NCBI GenBank assembly: GCA_007449985.2
Contig: VIIQ02000001.1
Location: 62,001-126,000, forward strand
Source: Desmodesmus armatus
Taxonomy: Eukaryota; Chlorophyta; Chlorophyceae; Sphaeropleales; Scenedesmaceae
Direction: 5' to 3'
Length of the DNA stretch: 64,000 nucleotides
Shown: piece after piece, positions 48,869-61,399 of the stretch
Layout of the letters: each line of letters begins with the position of its first letter
Numbering within the stretch: position 1 is the first letter of the stretch
Notes under the pieces: generated by a model
The model's input: only the letters and a program-made list of their open reading frames with translations
Told to the model about the DNA's origin: nothing
Databases searched by the model: none
Made by a program: the position numbers and the translations under genes

Positions 48869-50748
48869 TTAAGGCTTGTCGTGGACTCTGAGCACTGTGT
48901 TGACATAATTGCACAGCTGGCGCCACACGGGCTCGTCATGTGGGCCCTGCACAGCCAGTGGCAGCAAGTAGAGCCATACAGTGAGTGCGACAACAAATGC
49001 AACCTACACAGTCAACATCCACTAGGACAGATGCGCAAGGCACATGCCCCAGTATGCAGCCAGGACCAGGCAATGCAAACACAACACACAGCACAGCTTG
49101 GGCCTTGATACCACTAGTACTGACTCAGGAAGCTGGCTGGTGGTCACCCACCCTGATGCAGCAACAGACAGACAGGCGTGCTTTAGTAAAAACAGGCATT
49201 ACAAAGGCAAGGTACAAAGGCAGGGGCCATCAGCACTGTCAGTAAAGTCCCTGCTGTCGTTCTCAACAGACTGGCAAAGGATGCGAGTACTAATGAATCA
49301 CACCGGCTCACCGTGCTTGTAAGATTGAAGTCTGTACTTTGACCATTGACCTGGCCGTCAAAAGTCATCCAGGTCAGCTGCGTCAGCTGCAGCAGCACTG
49401 CCTCTGTTGCACAGCTGTGGGAGTACAAGGCCAATGTCTGCAGCCCTGTCAGCTGACACACTGCCTCTAGAGGCTCCCCTGTTGACCCGTGCCCAGGGAA
49501 CAACTGCAGTGTATGCAGCCTGCTCAGCCCTTGGAGTGGGGCCAGCAGCTCTGTACTGTACTGCAGGCCCTGCATGTCCAACTCCTGCAAACACGGGCAG
49601 CAGCTGACAAGGCGGCTGCCCTCAGGAGCTGGGTGGGCATCGTCATTCGCAAGCGTGACCCATGCACAACTCAGCTCCCGCAGGTGCGGCAGCTGCCTGC
49701 CAGCAGGAAACATGTGCTGCCACACTCCTGCTGGCAGTGTGCAGCCGCAGACAACGAGCTGTTGCAGCTTGCTGCTGGCTGTCAGGGCTGCAAAGGCTGC
49801 TGCAGGAGGGCTGCCCTCCTCATCGGGTCTGAATGTCCACAACAGTAGCAGCCGCGACAGCTGCTGCAGGTGCTGCAGGTGTGACAGCAGCTGCGCCTCT
49901 CCTGCTGCACCGCCAGCCAACTGACAGGTGCGCAGGTGCAGGTGCTGCAGCTGCGTCCTGTCAGCAAGGACAGCTGGCTCGACGGTGCAGTGTGACAGCA
50001 CTAGACACGTAAGATGGCGTGTGCCTGACAGCATGCTGGCACAGATGCTGTCTGCAGGCCCTAAAGAAAGCCGCAGGTCGACTAGCCGGGTCAGTGCCTG
50101 CAGGGGCTGAAGTGCAGGCTGCTCCTGGTCAGGACCCCGCAAGCTGATGCCAGCAAGCTCAAGGTAGGTGAGCTGCTGCAGCTGCTGCAACACGGCGGTG
50201 GGAAACCGTACTGGTACCCTGTCCCTGTCCCGTTTTCCCTCGAACACACTGCACATGCTGAGGTGCACCAGCCCAGCAGGCAGCTGCGACAGTGCTGCTG
50301 ATTTGGCCCTGCGCCCTGAAGCAACATTTAACGTGCAGTTGCTGAGATGCAGCTGCTTGAGGGCTGCCAACCCGGCAGCCCCCAGCACAAGGCCACTGCC
50401 TGGCTGCAGCTGCAGGCGCAACCCACGAAGCTGCAAGCTGCTGAGCTCCAGATCAGGGGGCAGGGGAGGCAGCAGCACTGTGCTTCCTGGTCTGCCACTG
50501 ATTTTTACACTGTCCACATGCTGACCATACTTTCTGAGGTACAGCAGGACGTTGTTCCCTGCCCTCCAATCAACTTCTGCTGTGATGCTGTGCAGCGCCA
50601 GCACGGCTGCTTGGTGCAGCCTGCTGTGGGCGCGTGCGGCGCTGAACAAGCTGCGCTGATCGTCGGCTGCTGCACAGCACTGCAGCACCGCCAGCAGGCA
50701 GGGGTCTGGCAGCACCAGCAGCAACGACTGCTCTGATGCACCACTGCC
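48869..50748 (-). CDS. F-box/leucine-rich-repeat protein 2
   Basis: Paralog of the protein at 42376-40362, again a probable SCF-type adaptor. Exons 50748-49312 and 48946-48869 join in phase, about 504 residues. The N-terminus MGSGASEQ leads into a weak F-box (LPDPCLLAVLQCCAAADDQRSLFSAARA). LRR-like units include LKQLHLSNCTL, LTYLELAGISL, LTCLVLSHCTV and LQHLHLRTC. FAALTASSKLQQLVVCGCTL matches FAAFTASSKLRKLNCQ of the paralog. The donor ACG|gtgagc at 49312 joins an acceptor at 48946. The short last exon carries EPVWRQLCNYVNTVL, similar to EVWRQIQHDVDFF in paralog 1. The ATG at 50748 lies one base after a good acceptor (tttgtgcag), so a 5' UTR intron is likely. Confidence 0.75.
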
Positions 50749-51028
50749 CATCCTGCACAAACAGCAAAACACGTGGGCAGCTGCATGGAGTGTGCTGGGT
50801 TCTGCAAACTTTCGGCCAACATGTAATCAGTGGCCCAGACGTAGGGGCAGCGGTGTGATCAGCGCAAGCAGCAAAGCAGCAACAGTGAGGACATTCACAG
50901 CCATAGCGGTGCTCACCTTGGATGCCACTGTGCGCTCTGGCGTCGTAACAAGCAGAAGGTACAGGACAAAAAGCTCCAACTTCCCCGATGGTAGTATCGC
51001 AGCTGGCGGACTAATCTCAAGCTCTTGA

Positions 51029-51048
51029 TCACTCAAGCTCTTGAGTGA
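51029..51048. repeat. Near-palindrome, 20 bp
   Basis: TCACTCAAG and CTTGAGTGA are perfect arms around ct. A partial direct copy, ctcaagctcttga, lies just before it. Confidence 0.75.
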
Positions 51049-52945
51049 CAGTCAACGTATGAACGATTGTTGAAGTTCAATATTCAATATTTCTCAATAC
51101 TCAATATTTCTTTTAATCGTTATTCGTGTAGCTTTGGTCCTAAGTGTAGTGAAGTTGTCTGCCGTGTTGTGCAAGGCTGACTTGTCATGGCAGTGCAAGT
51201 CTTGCAGTGCAATGGACATGAACATCATCGCAGCAAAAATACCTGCTTCATATGTCTTGATATTGAGTGGACGTTGGGCCGTTTGATGCGAATGTGCAGC
51301 TTGCTGCACTGTTTGCAGGGTACACACTGGCATACCGCACCGGTGACGGTCGCACAGTCCTTCAGGCTGTTTGTGCAAGCAGCGCTGAATGTATAGCATG
51401 CAGAACGGCATGCAACAGTCCAGCAGTGACTGCTGAGCAGTCCTACTGAATTGAAACAAGCTGACCTGAGGCAGTGTGTATGCTGCTGTTCAGGCGGCGC
51501 CTAAGGGTTTCACACATTTCGCACACATATCTTGACACACGAAGTAACAGCCATCATAGCTTATAGCTGGCTGTCTGGACTGATCTGATTGCTCTCTGCC
51601 ATGGTACCTCAGGGAGCACAGCATGGCAGACCAAGAGCGGTCCTCTGTTTTTCTGCTGGCATCACACTGAAGCCGAAGCAGAAACATCGAAATGTCCAGT
51701 TACACTGTTTAACAACTGTCGAGGCCAACAACATATAAGATTGCGGCAACCAGTGCTGTCGTCTTTGTATGTAACGGGTCACTGTTGGTTGATTCGTTGC
51801 CAAGGCAAGATTCGTCGCCAAGGCCAGCTCCTTGCCGTGTGCTCTACCCATATGCATCGTGTAGCAAGCCGTGCTGCATGCAGCCATGCTGCCTAAAGCC
51901 ATGCACACTCATGCCACCCACAAGTCCTCAAGCCTGACTCATACTGAGTCAGAAACTACATGCAACAAGTGCTGTGATAGCTCCCATGGTGCACTGTTGC
52001 TGCATCACCCATCGAGCTAGTCACACAAGGGGACGAGTAAGGAACAGCACACTGGTTGCAGCGCTGTGCCCTGTAGTTGCTGCAACCAATTGCAACTCAG
52101 CCAAATATTGTGGGAACTTGCCCAACCAGGCCCCCTTCTTCATGCCCCCTTGACTCCCAGTGCTCTCCATGGCTTGCAAACTGAAAGTGGCGTCAGGGTT
52201 GTCAACACCTGATACCAAAGCATTGCTGTAACCAAGCTGAACCCAACAACGCGCTTGCATTAGGAGGATCAAGCAGGATCTTGCATTTCTCCCCTACCCC
52301 ACCGCCAAGGCTAGCCAACGACGACGTGCGGTCTTCGAATTCACATGCCACTGATAGGTGGTAGACACGCAGAAATCATTCCTACACTGACAAGTGTGCC
52401 CCCCTGGGGCCCGACTCTGTGCATTTCACCGCCAGTCCAATGCCGCAAACCTTGCTGACAGCAGCAGGCAGCTAGGCATCGCAACCATGCACCTTTCTGC
52501 ACGACTTGCCATGCGGCCGGCCATGCTAAAAGTGAAGTGCCACTCACACAGCACCCAATGGAATGCATGCTGCATGAGGGCTTCTGGCCACCCTACACAA
52601 ACATGCACCAGTCCCACCAACAGAGGTGTCGCACTACTAGATGTGGCAGTGTGTCCATGCTCAGCAAGACACAACTCCTCATCACGGAGTTAATGATATA
52701 TCCTTCTTTCACGAGGTACACAGGCTGCCCCGACACAGCGGCGCTGCGTACCACAAGGCACTGTGCATGTGCAAGCACCACCTGCTCAACACAAGGGGCA
52801 GCTCTGCACGTACTGCTGGCACAACAGGGATGCACTGTTGGCCAACAAGCATACCAAAGTTGCAGCGCTGCCGATGCAACAGAGAATGATGCATCCGTAT
52901 CAGCAAGGGCATGTATGGCCCAGCTCCCAGGTACACTCTCAGCGC

Positions 52946-52961
52946 AGCTAGCATGCTAGCT
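52946..52961. repeat. Perfect 16-bp palindrome
   Basis: AGCTAGCATGCTAGCT is identical to its reverse complement. Confidence 0.8.
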
Positions 52962-53392
52962 CATAGCTGCCCATGCCACAGCTTTGCAGCACTGAACCGA
53001 TGCTGTGAGATGAAAGCAGCAGGGCCCTTGACGCCACGATGCCTTTGTATATGTACATGTGCAACGGCTGCTCAAGGACCGTGCGCTGGCCATGCATGTA
53101 TCAGTGTACAACGCGCTGCTGGCGATAGCCCAACAGCATCATGTAAAGCGTTGCTGGCACCATCATGTAGCTGGGCACCATGCACAGCCCAACATGCGTC
53201 TTTGATGGCACACAACCTCCTGCTGCAGACGACCACCAACAACACTGCTATATACACACGCCCTGCTGCTTATGTCCTGCTCGCCGCTGCACGTGCATGA
53301 GGTGCCGCAACCGACGATATGACGGCAAGACACACTCAATCTTGCCCAGAACTGGTGCCATCAAAAGCCAACCCGCTGTGCTGACGAGCCTA

Positions 53393-56300
53393 TCAGAAGC
53401 CGATGCGAGTGCCGGGCTCCTGCCGCTCCTCATCGCTCAGAGGGTCCAAATCCTTGTAGTACAGCTGGCTGTTGCGTGCAGGGTTCACCTGCTTGCGCCT
53501 TGTAGGAGGCAGCAGCTCGCTGCTCCAGGCGGCACCGGCCAGCCTGAAGTCGCGCTGCATGAACCAGTCTGCTGTGCGTGTGGTCAGCAGCACCAGGCGC
53601 GTGATGCCACGGTTGCGAGCGTCCTGCAATAAGACACATACACACCACATGCGGGCTTGACTTAGCTTACTGGTGCTGCAACAGTAGGGAGACAGCGCCA
53701 CACCGTGCTGACTACTGCTTACGTGGCAGCACAGTGGGGCCACCTAGGCACGCCGTAGCCAGCCGGACGCAGACAACTGGGGTTGCTCCGCACGCCTCAC
53801 GAGAGTGCATGGCAAAGCAGAACCAGCATGCTAGTCACTGGAAGTTGCCAGGGCGCACCATCATCTATGTGCTCTAGGAGCTGCATTGCACCTGCGCACT
53901 TCCATGGCAGGGCTTCAAGGGGAGTCAGTCGGTGCAGTGACTGGTGATATGCCTGTCATGGCTGCACCAGCTAGCTAGCGCGGGGCTGCTCAAGGCCATC
54001 ATGTGCATTGACAGGCCTCACCTGTTCTACATAGTCCAGCAAGCTGTCGCCACGCCCTGTGCCCCGGAACACAACGTCCACGCAGAATGCCCCGATCTCA
54101 GCAACACGGGCGCCGTCGGGCGACATCCCCAGCGGCAGCATCATCGCACAGCCCATGACCTGCGCGCCACCACACACAGCAGTCGTGGCTTGAGTGCTTG
54201 ATCATGTCTGCAGCCTGAGAGGCAGAATGCCCAAGGAACCAAAACAGCTGCGCCACGATAACCAGCCAGTGACCAACTCAAGCGGCACGGAAGCAGCAAA
54301 CTGGCAACAGCAGCAATGTATCCTTAGTTTCCCAGCGGAGATGAGCACACAGAGATACTGACACTGCTCCGTCAAAACTTGCACTGGTCAGCACGCAACC
54401 CACCCCAGCACAATCCTGCAGCCACCCTTCTTGGGGCAAGCCAAGCATGGACGGGAATCATACCTTGGTCTCGCGCTCGATGACTGTGAAGTTTGGCAGC
54501 TGTGCTCGAAGCTCTGCCGACGTGCGGCGGACCAGCACACCAGTGCGCTGCAGGGGCTCCAGCAGCGCCTGCAACAAAACACAGAATTGCCAGTAGTGCG
54601 GCGGCATCAGCCAGCAGAGGTGGCGACCAGGTGCAGGCCAAAGCCCACCCAAGCCCACCCCAGGGTGCTGCGCAGAACAGCTGTTGTCTGCATGAAACCT
54701 CCCATGTTGCATGTCATGATATCCCCACTGCTGCCTGTGTTCCCTAGTCCCCCCCCCTGCTGTGCCATTTTACGGCGTCATGTTCACGCCTCGCGTTGCA
54801 GTGTGTTGTGCTTTGCTCCATATATTTACATCCCCTCCTCCATAACTGCGTCTCAAACCGTCTCACCGCAATGGCTTCCAGGTCCCGTGACCTGGCCCTC
54901 CTGATGCCCTCGTAGAAGTCTGTGCTGATCATAGTGCCCACACCATCCCTGCTGTACAGCTCCAGCAGCATGCCGCCATCCAACCTGGCATCGACCAGAT
55001 GGGCACGCTTCACACCTGCAGACATGATTGGTCGGCGGATTCGCAGATGGGCAGACAAACATGCGGTTTGGTGGAAGCAAGTAAGAGACGCCGTCAGAAA
55101 TGATACGGCAAGCATGCAATATGCACGTCGATTGATACAGCTGTGGTCAGGGGCCGCCGATGTTGCCAGCAACAAAGGCAGGTTGTAGCACAAGATGTCG
55201 CCCACTACATACGGCGAAGGCTCGATTCACCTGTTGGCTTGTTGTATGACATGCTCAGCGTCACTGCCACAGCACGCACTGTACATGATGCTGCAGTGGC
55301 AAGGCAGACCATCACGTCTACCCCGCAACTGCAGTACCATGACGAACATATGCAGGTGCGCCAGCAAGCACACCCAGTCTATCCTGCCACACAGAACGCA
55401 ACAGGCACACCCACCTTTCACACAGGCCATCACAGCAACTGCGACTGCAGTTGGGAAGCCGGTGTCAGTCCAAAGGTCCAGATCCAGCAGCAACTCCTTC
55501 GGGTTGTGCCCCGGGGGGCCACCGTCACTGCTGCTGCCAGGCGAGCCGCTGTTGCTGCCGTTGCTGCCATTGCTGCTCTTGCCCTTGCCACGGCCGTTGC
55601 TGTTGGGCATGTCAGCCAGGACCTGCAGGAAGCGCACCAGCAAAGACATTGACATGATGCACTGGGGCGCTTGAGGACTGTCGCAGCAAGGGGCTACCCG
55701 CATGCTGGTACACCAAAACAAAGACTGCTGTGTACTACCAGTCCTGCTGGGCTGCGCTGCTGGTAAACTTTACATCAAGCGCTAGACATGGGCACCGCAT
55801 GGGCACAGCAGCCCCTTGAAACCCCACCACCCCAAAGTCTAGCCCTCTGGCACCTGCGGCAATTTCCATGTCATTTGATTCATACACACTCAACTTCACA
55901 GAGCCCTCAACTTCTAAGGTGTTTCTGTGCTACAGGTTCCAGCCCCCAGCAGTACCTGCCGCCGCAGTTTGTCGGCCTCCTCAGCATCCAGGCTGGACAC
56001 TGCCACGTGGCCCATCAGCTTCTCCAGCAGCATGCTGCGCGCTGTGCTGAGGTTCAGCCACTGCGGCAGGTTGAGCGCTGCAGGACACACAGCACACATG
56101 TGGAGAGGGTAAGGCCGACAGGTGAAGCTGAAGGCTCAGTGCCCTGCTGTGCAATGCTGCTGACGTCGAGATGAGGTGGCATGTGTTGTGCGCGCAGGTA
56201 TGACGTGCAGGACGTACAGATTGCAGCCAGATTCAGCTTGATGGAGGTGCTGCAGGCCATATGCACATGTCAACCTGCAGGACTGGGAAAAGGCAGTCCC

Positions 56301-58103
56301 ATGCATCACCACGAAGAGTGCGCTGCGCCTCTTAGAAAATGACACCAAGGCAACGGCTGTGAAAGTGCGCCAACAGCACTCCTGATCGCTGGCCCGTTGT
56401 GCATGCGCGGTGTACACCCCTAGCAGCCATCTATCTGACTAAGCCAGTGCTCAACTGCGTCAGTAAGCCGATTGCACCCACCTTTGACGTCGTCCAGGTG
56501 CAAGCAGATGAGCTTGTCTGCCCCCAGCTCCACAGCTGCATGCAGGCCCACATCAAAGGTGTTGCAGTTCAGCACCTCCCCAGCTGCAGTGAAGCCCAGG
56601 TTGCTCAGCAGCACGATGTTGTCGTTGTCCAGCTGACGACGGATCGCATCCCGTGCAATGAAGCGCACCTGGCAGGGAAAACAGCACGCGGCATTGGACA
56701 GCAGAACATGCAAGGAGTACGGACGCAATCAGCATGCAAGGCCAGCAAGCGAGCCCGCGCCAGCTTCGGACGCCACAGGTGTGATGTCGACTGCTGCTTC
56801 CGCTGTTGAACCTGGCAGGTGTGAGCAGCACAGCTGTTCGAAAGTGCACGCTGCATTGGGGCCAGACTAAGTGATGCTTCTACATCCTACAGCACAACCA
56901 TTCACTGCCCCAGGATTGCAGCTGCTGCTGGCGTTATGTTGAGGCAGCACACCTCACGGCTCTCACGCCAATCCCGCAGCTGCCAGCTGCTTTGGCTGCG
57001 GCAACTCGGCGCCGCTGCGCGCTGCTTGCAGCAGCTGCTTTGTTTGAATATGACGTGTGCTGTGTGCAGTCCCGAGAGCACCTGGGTGTCCGCGTGGCGT
57101 CATGTGCAGGCAGTCCCTCTACACTGCAACCAGCTACCACGTCAGGCACCGCTCACCTCCCCAGTGAAGCCAAAGTCTACTCCATCATGGATACCACGCC
57201 GCTTCGCTGCTACATAGTTGCCACTGACCACGTTCAGCGCAGGACCAAAGTGCATCTCGCCCTCGCCCTTGCTGTGTCGCCGGAAGACAGGCACGCTGGG
57301 CCCTCTACTGAGGTACCTCTCAACAGCTGTCCTGCTGCGACCTGCTGCTTCCACTGCTGCCTCTAGGGCTACTGCGCAGGTGACTCTGTAGCCACCGACG
57401 AACACGCTGGCGCTGCCGCGCTCCTCCAGCGCTGCGTCGATCTGCGGGTGTGCCCCCAGCACAACAAGCAGGCGGATGCCAAGCCCATGCAGCAGGCCAA
57501 TGTCTGCCATGAGAGAGGCAATGATCTCCTCCTCCTGCACAACATCTCCTGCGCAGCACAGCATAGAAAAGCAAAGGGTAGCATTGGGTACGTGACTGGC
57601 AGGCAGGTGCTGAGGGGGGAACTGCTGCTGGAGGCACTGCTGGGGGGTGCAGGACAGGTGAGGGTCTATCGAGTGTGCTGACGAGAGCTGCTTGCTGATC
57701 AGGTAACCCTTGCCACAACCTCCTCTTGTGACCTGCCCTGAAGCTGCTGCTGGAACCCTAATGCTTTCTGCTCACCTGGGATGACAATGACGAAGGTCCT
57801 GGACCGATGGCCCTCTATGTAGGGAGAGGCCTGTCTGAAAAACTGCACAAACTTGCCATACTCATCCCTCTCAAGGGCCCCCGAGTTCCTATCTATCTTG
57901 CATGACGGTGCCTGGCCTGCTGGAGGGCTGGGCAGCACTGCAGGTTCGTATATCTGCTGCACTGGAGCAAGGCTAGACACTGAGGTCTGTGCTGATTGCT
58001 GCACCGAGCTCCTGCACACCAACGAGCTGTGATTGCGTACCCTAAAAGCTGGTTTGTGAGTTCTGCAGGTGCTGGGGGGTTGCTGCCCCAGCATCCCCTG
58101 CAT
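53393..58103 (-). CDS. N-acetylglutamate synthase (ArgA-type), probably plastidial
   Basis: Catalyses acetyl-CoA plus L-glutamate to N-acetylglutamate, the first step of arginine synthesis. Nine exons: 58103-57776, 57548-57157, 56668-56482, 56077-55956, 55622-55415, 55015-54867, 54568-54464, 54159-54022 and 53623-53393. All junctions are in phase and give 619 residues. Residues 1-75 are a Ser/Gln/Arg-rich transit-like leader. An amino-acid-kinase-like domain follows: KFVQFFRQASPYI, TFVIVIPG, LLVVLGAHPQID, ALNVVSGNYVAAKRRG, VDFGFTGEVR and NIVLLSNLGFTAAGEVLNC. The GNAT domain holds AEIGAFCVDVVFRGTGRGDSLL and TRLVLLTTRTADWFMQRDF, close to bacterial ArgA. A Ser/Gly/Asn-rich linker of about 30 residues is inserted in exon 5 between the two parts. 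Feedback control by arginine is family knowledge, not visible here. Confidence 0.93.
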
Positions 58104-59090
58104 CCTGCTGTCTTGAGGAGGATTGAACCAAGTGAGAGCCCTGAAAGGCTTGTTCCTGTTACAGGCGATGCATGCGTAGTGACGTGGTCAAGTGAAAAAT
58201 GCAGTAGTAATAATGATGATGGGGGTTATAGAATGGACCGGGAGTTTTCCTGACTGAGCCAGTGACGAAAGAGTGGAAAATGTGAAGCCCTAGTTCGTTC
58301 ATGCAGAAAATTGCTGCAGGAGAACCAGCAATTGGAAGTTCTTGTACCTGATCAGCGTTCCGTTTGCAGCCTACGCTGCTTTGGCGTCACACAGCCCCAC
58401 TAGACTAGGGTCTGCATTGGCAGGAGAGGCAGGGCCTGCTTCAGCAACAATCAGACATAAATGACGCACGTTCTACCGATAATGGAGGCTTGGGGCTGAA
58501 ACGGGCCAACTTTATGGCTGGCAGTACAGTCCAGATCACTCACCACCCAGGAGCTGTCCCCCCTGCCCAGGAGGGGGAAACTGCCTAGCCCTCAGGTGTC
58601 AGACTGCAAGTGTGAGCTCAAACGTTTCAAGCATTTGGGTACGTCTCACACTGGGTCTGCATGTGATCACAAGGCCTCTAGGCAAAGTCCTCTGGGGCCA
58701 GGGTGGCAATTGCAGTACTGCCACCCTACCTGGACCACTGTACGCGTCTCAATTGCAAGCTGCTGGCGATGTTAAGTTTGAGCAAACATCACACAAATGC
58801 CGAGGGTTTCAGTTGGGCTGGAGCCCTCCTGCCTCCTAGGAGGCTTTGAACAGCAAGGCCACATTTGCAACCACCAACCACAGCTGCTGTTTATCTGCAT
58901 GTCATGTCCAGCCAAGCGTGTGCCTCAATTGGTCTGTCCACCTGTATTGACTTGGTGTGTTTGACTGCATCAACCTGAAAGCGCATGCAAAAGACACAGG
59001 TGGCGACTAGGAGATCATTTCCTAGTCACCCAGTGCGAGGGTGGGGGCTGGGTACTCCAGGACACATGCCGTACTTGTGTGAGGCGCAGC

Positions 59091-59144
59091 GACACCCATC
59101 GGCCTGCCTTGCATGGTGACACCCATCCGCCTGCCTTGCATGGC
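59091..59144. repeat. 27-bp tandem duplication
   Basis: Two adjacent copies that start gacacccatc and end cctgccttgcatgg differ at two positions. Confidence 0.85.
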
Positions 59145-59324
59145 AAATGCTCAAATGTTTGGGTAATGGCAGCGTTCAAACGGCTTCAAGGTGCGTTGCC
59201 AGTATTTCTGCGTCATGCGCGCGCCCGCCCCACTAGGCCCTGTGCAACTGTATCACCGCTCAGCCAGAACAATAGCCAGCACATTCGCAACTCCCATGCC
59301 ACGGTTGGGTTGCAGCAACTAAGC

Positions 59325-59486
59325 ATGGCACCTGTGCCCCAGCGCTCATTTCACACCCAGCTGCTGCTGCTGCTGCTGCTGACAATACCTTGGACAACTG
59401 CTACCGGGCCTGCTCTGCGTCACGAGCTGCTGAAAAATGTTGATCGATGCAGACCGATTGTTTCAGGCGATCGGTCTAAATCATAG
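59325..59486 (+). CDS. Possible small secreted peptide
   Basis: A 53-residue frame beginning MAPVPQRSFHTQ, then a Leu-rich core (LLLLLLLTIPWTTATG) that would make a good signal peptide, then a short basic end. No homolog was recognised. The Leu run comes from a ctg repeat, so it may be chance. Confidence 0.2.
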   Translation: MAPVPQRSFHTQLLLLLLLTIPWTTATGPALRHELLKNVDRCRPIVSGDRSKS

Positions 59487-59702
59487 TCAAACCCCTGTCG
59501 CAAAGACCGCGACCGTGCAGAAGCTGCATCGCCGGTCGCTTGCGGGTCAGCTGCGTGGGTCGAGGCATGAGTCGCTTCCTGCTGTTTGGCACAAATCCAG
59601 ATCTCACCAATCATCTGCGTCGTCGTGCAGTTGCGCTGACAACAGCAGCAACTGAGCCTCAGCAGCAGTGAGTAGCAGCTTCCTGCAGCAGCCTGCCGTG
59701 CC

Positions 59703-61332
59703 ATGCAGCCCTGCTCCGGCTCAGTGTCTTTGATTTTGCTTCTCGGGACGTTGCAATTGTGTTCCTCAGCCAGAGTGGCTCGCAGCCTTTCAGCAGTTCA
59801 ACAGCAGTCGAGTGCGTTTGAATGTGGCAAGCCATATGGACCATGCGGCAGCAGCGTTCCTGGAGATGCTTTGTGTGAGGCAGGACCAGGATGGTGTCAG
59901 CCTGGCTACCACTGTGCAGCAGAGAACGGCACAGCACCTTCACGCTGCCTGCCTGTGCCAGCCAACTGCGGTGTTGCTGGTGGTGAGCCTTATTGTCACG
60001 ACAGCAAGCTGCGCTACCTGCACAGCAGCACCCAAGGATGCATGGCCAGATTGCACATTCATTGGCATGCTGCACAAGCACAGGTTGAAGCAAGCTGTGT
60101 AGCATCTTATGTCTGCATCCATGCCATGCATGCTGCAACTCATGTGTGCACACCTGCTGCAGGCTTCACAACTGAATTGCCTGCCAAGCAGCATCCTCTG
60201 CAACGTAATTGGTGAGGAACCTGCTGCTGTCTGTCCTGTGCCTGCAGGACCATGCTGCCCCAGCAACACAGATAGCCCACACAACGCCAGCATGCAGAAG
60301 GTTGACAGGAAACCTTTCTGCAAGGACAACAGCTCCTGCTTTTACAACACCAAGGACCTTTACTTCACACTCGACATATATGCAGGCGTGTCAGGTGCGC
60401 AAACAACACCTTTCATGGGGTTGCTTTGTGAAGAGAACCGTGGGGACATGTGCTGGCGCCACACGCCAGGCGGACTCAGCTGCTGGGCCGGCATCAGAAC
60501 CACAGTGCAAACCTCTATCAGCACAGCTGGCAGCAGGACCTGCTTAGCAGTGTGATCAAGGCAGACCAGATTGATTTTACCACTGGAATAGTATTCCATG
60601 AGCACAGCTGCCCTCAATGCATGACGCAGTCATCGATATCATGCTGTCTCCTGGGACGTCCCACGAGGTGCAAATTCATCCCTCCCTTTGCACACGCGCC
60701 AATGGTTGCTCTTTCATGGAGCAATGCATGATGATCATGCTGCTGTGTGCATGCCCTTCCTGCCGGTCCGTGCAGGTTCCCTCGGCTGTGTGGCTGTTCC
60801 CACAGATTGCGGTTTGGGCCCCGGCAGCACCTGCTGCCCCAACCTCTACCGCCTGGCCAGCAACCCACTATTACCCGTCTCTGGCTGCAACAGTAGCGGC
60901 TACTGCAACTTCAATGCGCCCACAGCCCTTCCCTTCCCTGGCTCCTCCTTGCTGCCTGAGCCACCTGGCACATGTGCTGAGAACCCACCCGACTGTGGGC
61001 AGTTGGGTAAGGCCTGCTGCATCAGCAATGATAGGTCCATCCCAGCGGTGCGCTGCGTGCCGGAAGACGGCAGCAGTGGTTACTGTGCTGACAGTACGGG
61101 TCTCACGTTGTCCCAGGGAGCAAAGGAGAGTGAGTTGGTGTGCACAGCTTGCCCAGCTGTCGTGGAAGAGGGCCTCAGGAGCAGCAATCCGGACCTGTAC
61201 TTCAGGTGCCAGACCCCGGGAGGCCAGGCTATGCCAGCAGCCATCACAGAAGGGAAGACAAACCCCGCTCAAGTGCCAGCTGCAGTCACCGCAGGTGAGA
61301 CAGACCCCACTCGGTTCCCTGTGTCTGGCTGA
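59703..61332 (+). CDS. Secreted Cys-rich repeat protein
   Basis: Function unknown. Exons 59703-59982, 60248-60394 and 60776-61332, all in phase, 327 residues. The signal peptide is SLILLLGTLQLCSSA. The mature part has three copies of a Cys pattern, C-x3-P-x2-C-G-x2-G-x3-CC: CLPVPANCGVAGGPCCPSN, CVAVPTDCGLGPGSTCCPN and CAENPPDCGQLGKACCISN. Each is followed at variable distance by further Cys in short FCKDNSSC, YCNFN or YCADS segments. An N-terminal ECGKPYGPCG segment may be a partial unit. The last residues include VCTACP and a Thr/Pro-rich end. Disulphide-rich secreted repeat domains of this kind suggest an extracellular or wall protein (inference). A gtgaga after TAG near 61293 could be a donor, so the C-terminus might extend into another exon. 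Confidence 0.7.
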
Positions 61333-61399
61333 CTGTGTCTCAAGGCTGATAGGGCCTGCGGCTGCCAGCCCAGGCTGGGTTTGTCACGAATATGAGACG

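Larger units (their letters stand above)
50749..53392. other. Intergenic stretch with palindromes, no supported gene
   Basis: Contains perfect palindromes at 51029-51048 and 52946-52961 and an AT-rich patch with repeated caatattt near 51078-51113. The minus-strand frame ending at 50827 is hydrophobic and ends an exon-like part at aag|gtgagc, but joins no neighbour in frame. Confidence 0.45.
58104..59702. other. Divergent intergenic region with hairpins
   Basis: Between N-acetylglutamate synthase (minus) and the Cys-rich gene (plus). Hairpins: AGGGTGGCA/TGCCACCCT (58700-58708 and 58719-58727) and GACTAGGA/TCCTAGTC (59005-59012 and 59020-59027). A 27-bp direct repeat is at 59091-59144. One possible small secreted-protein frame starts at 59325. 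Confidence 0.5.
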
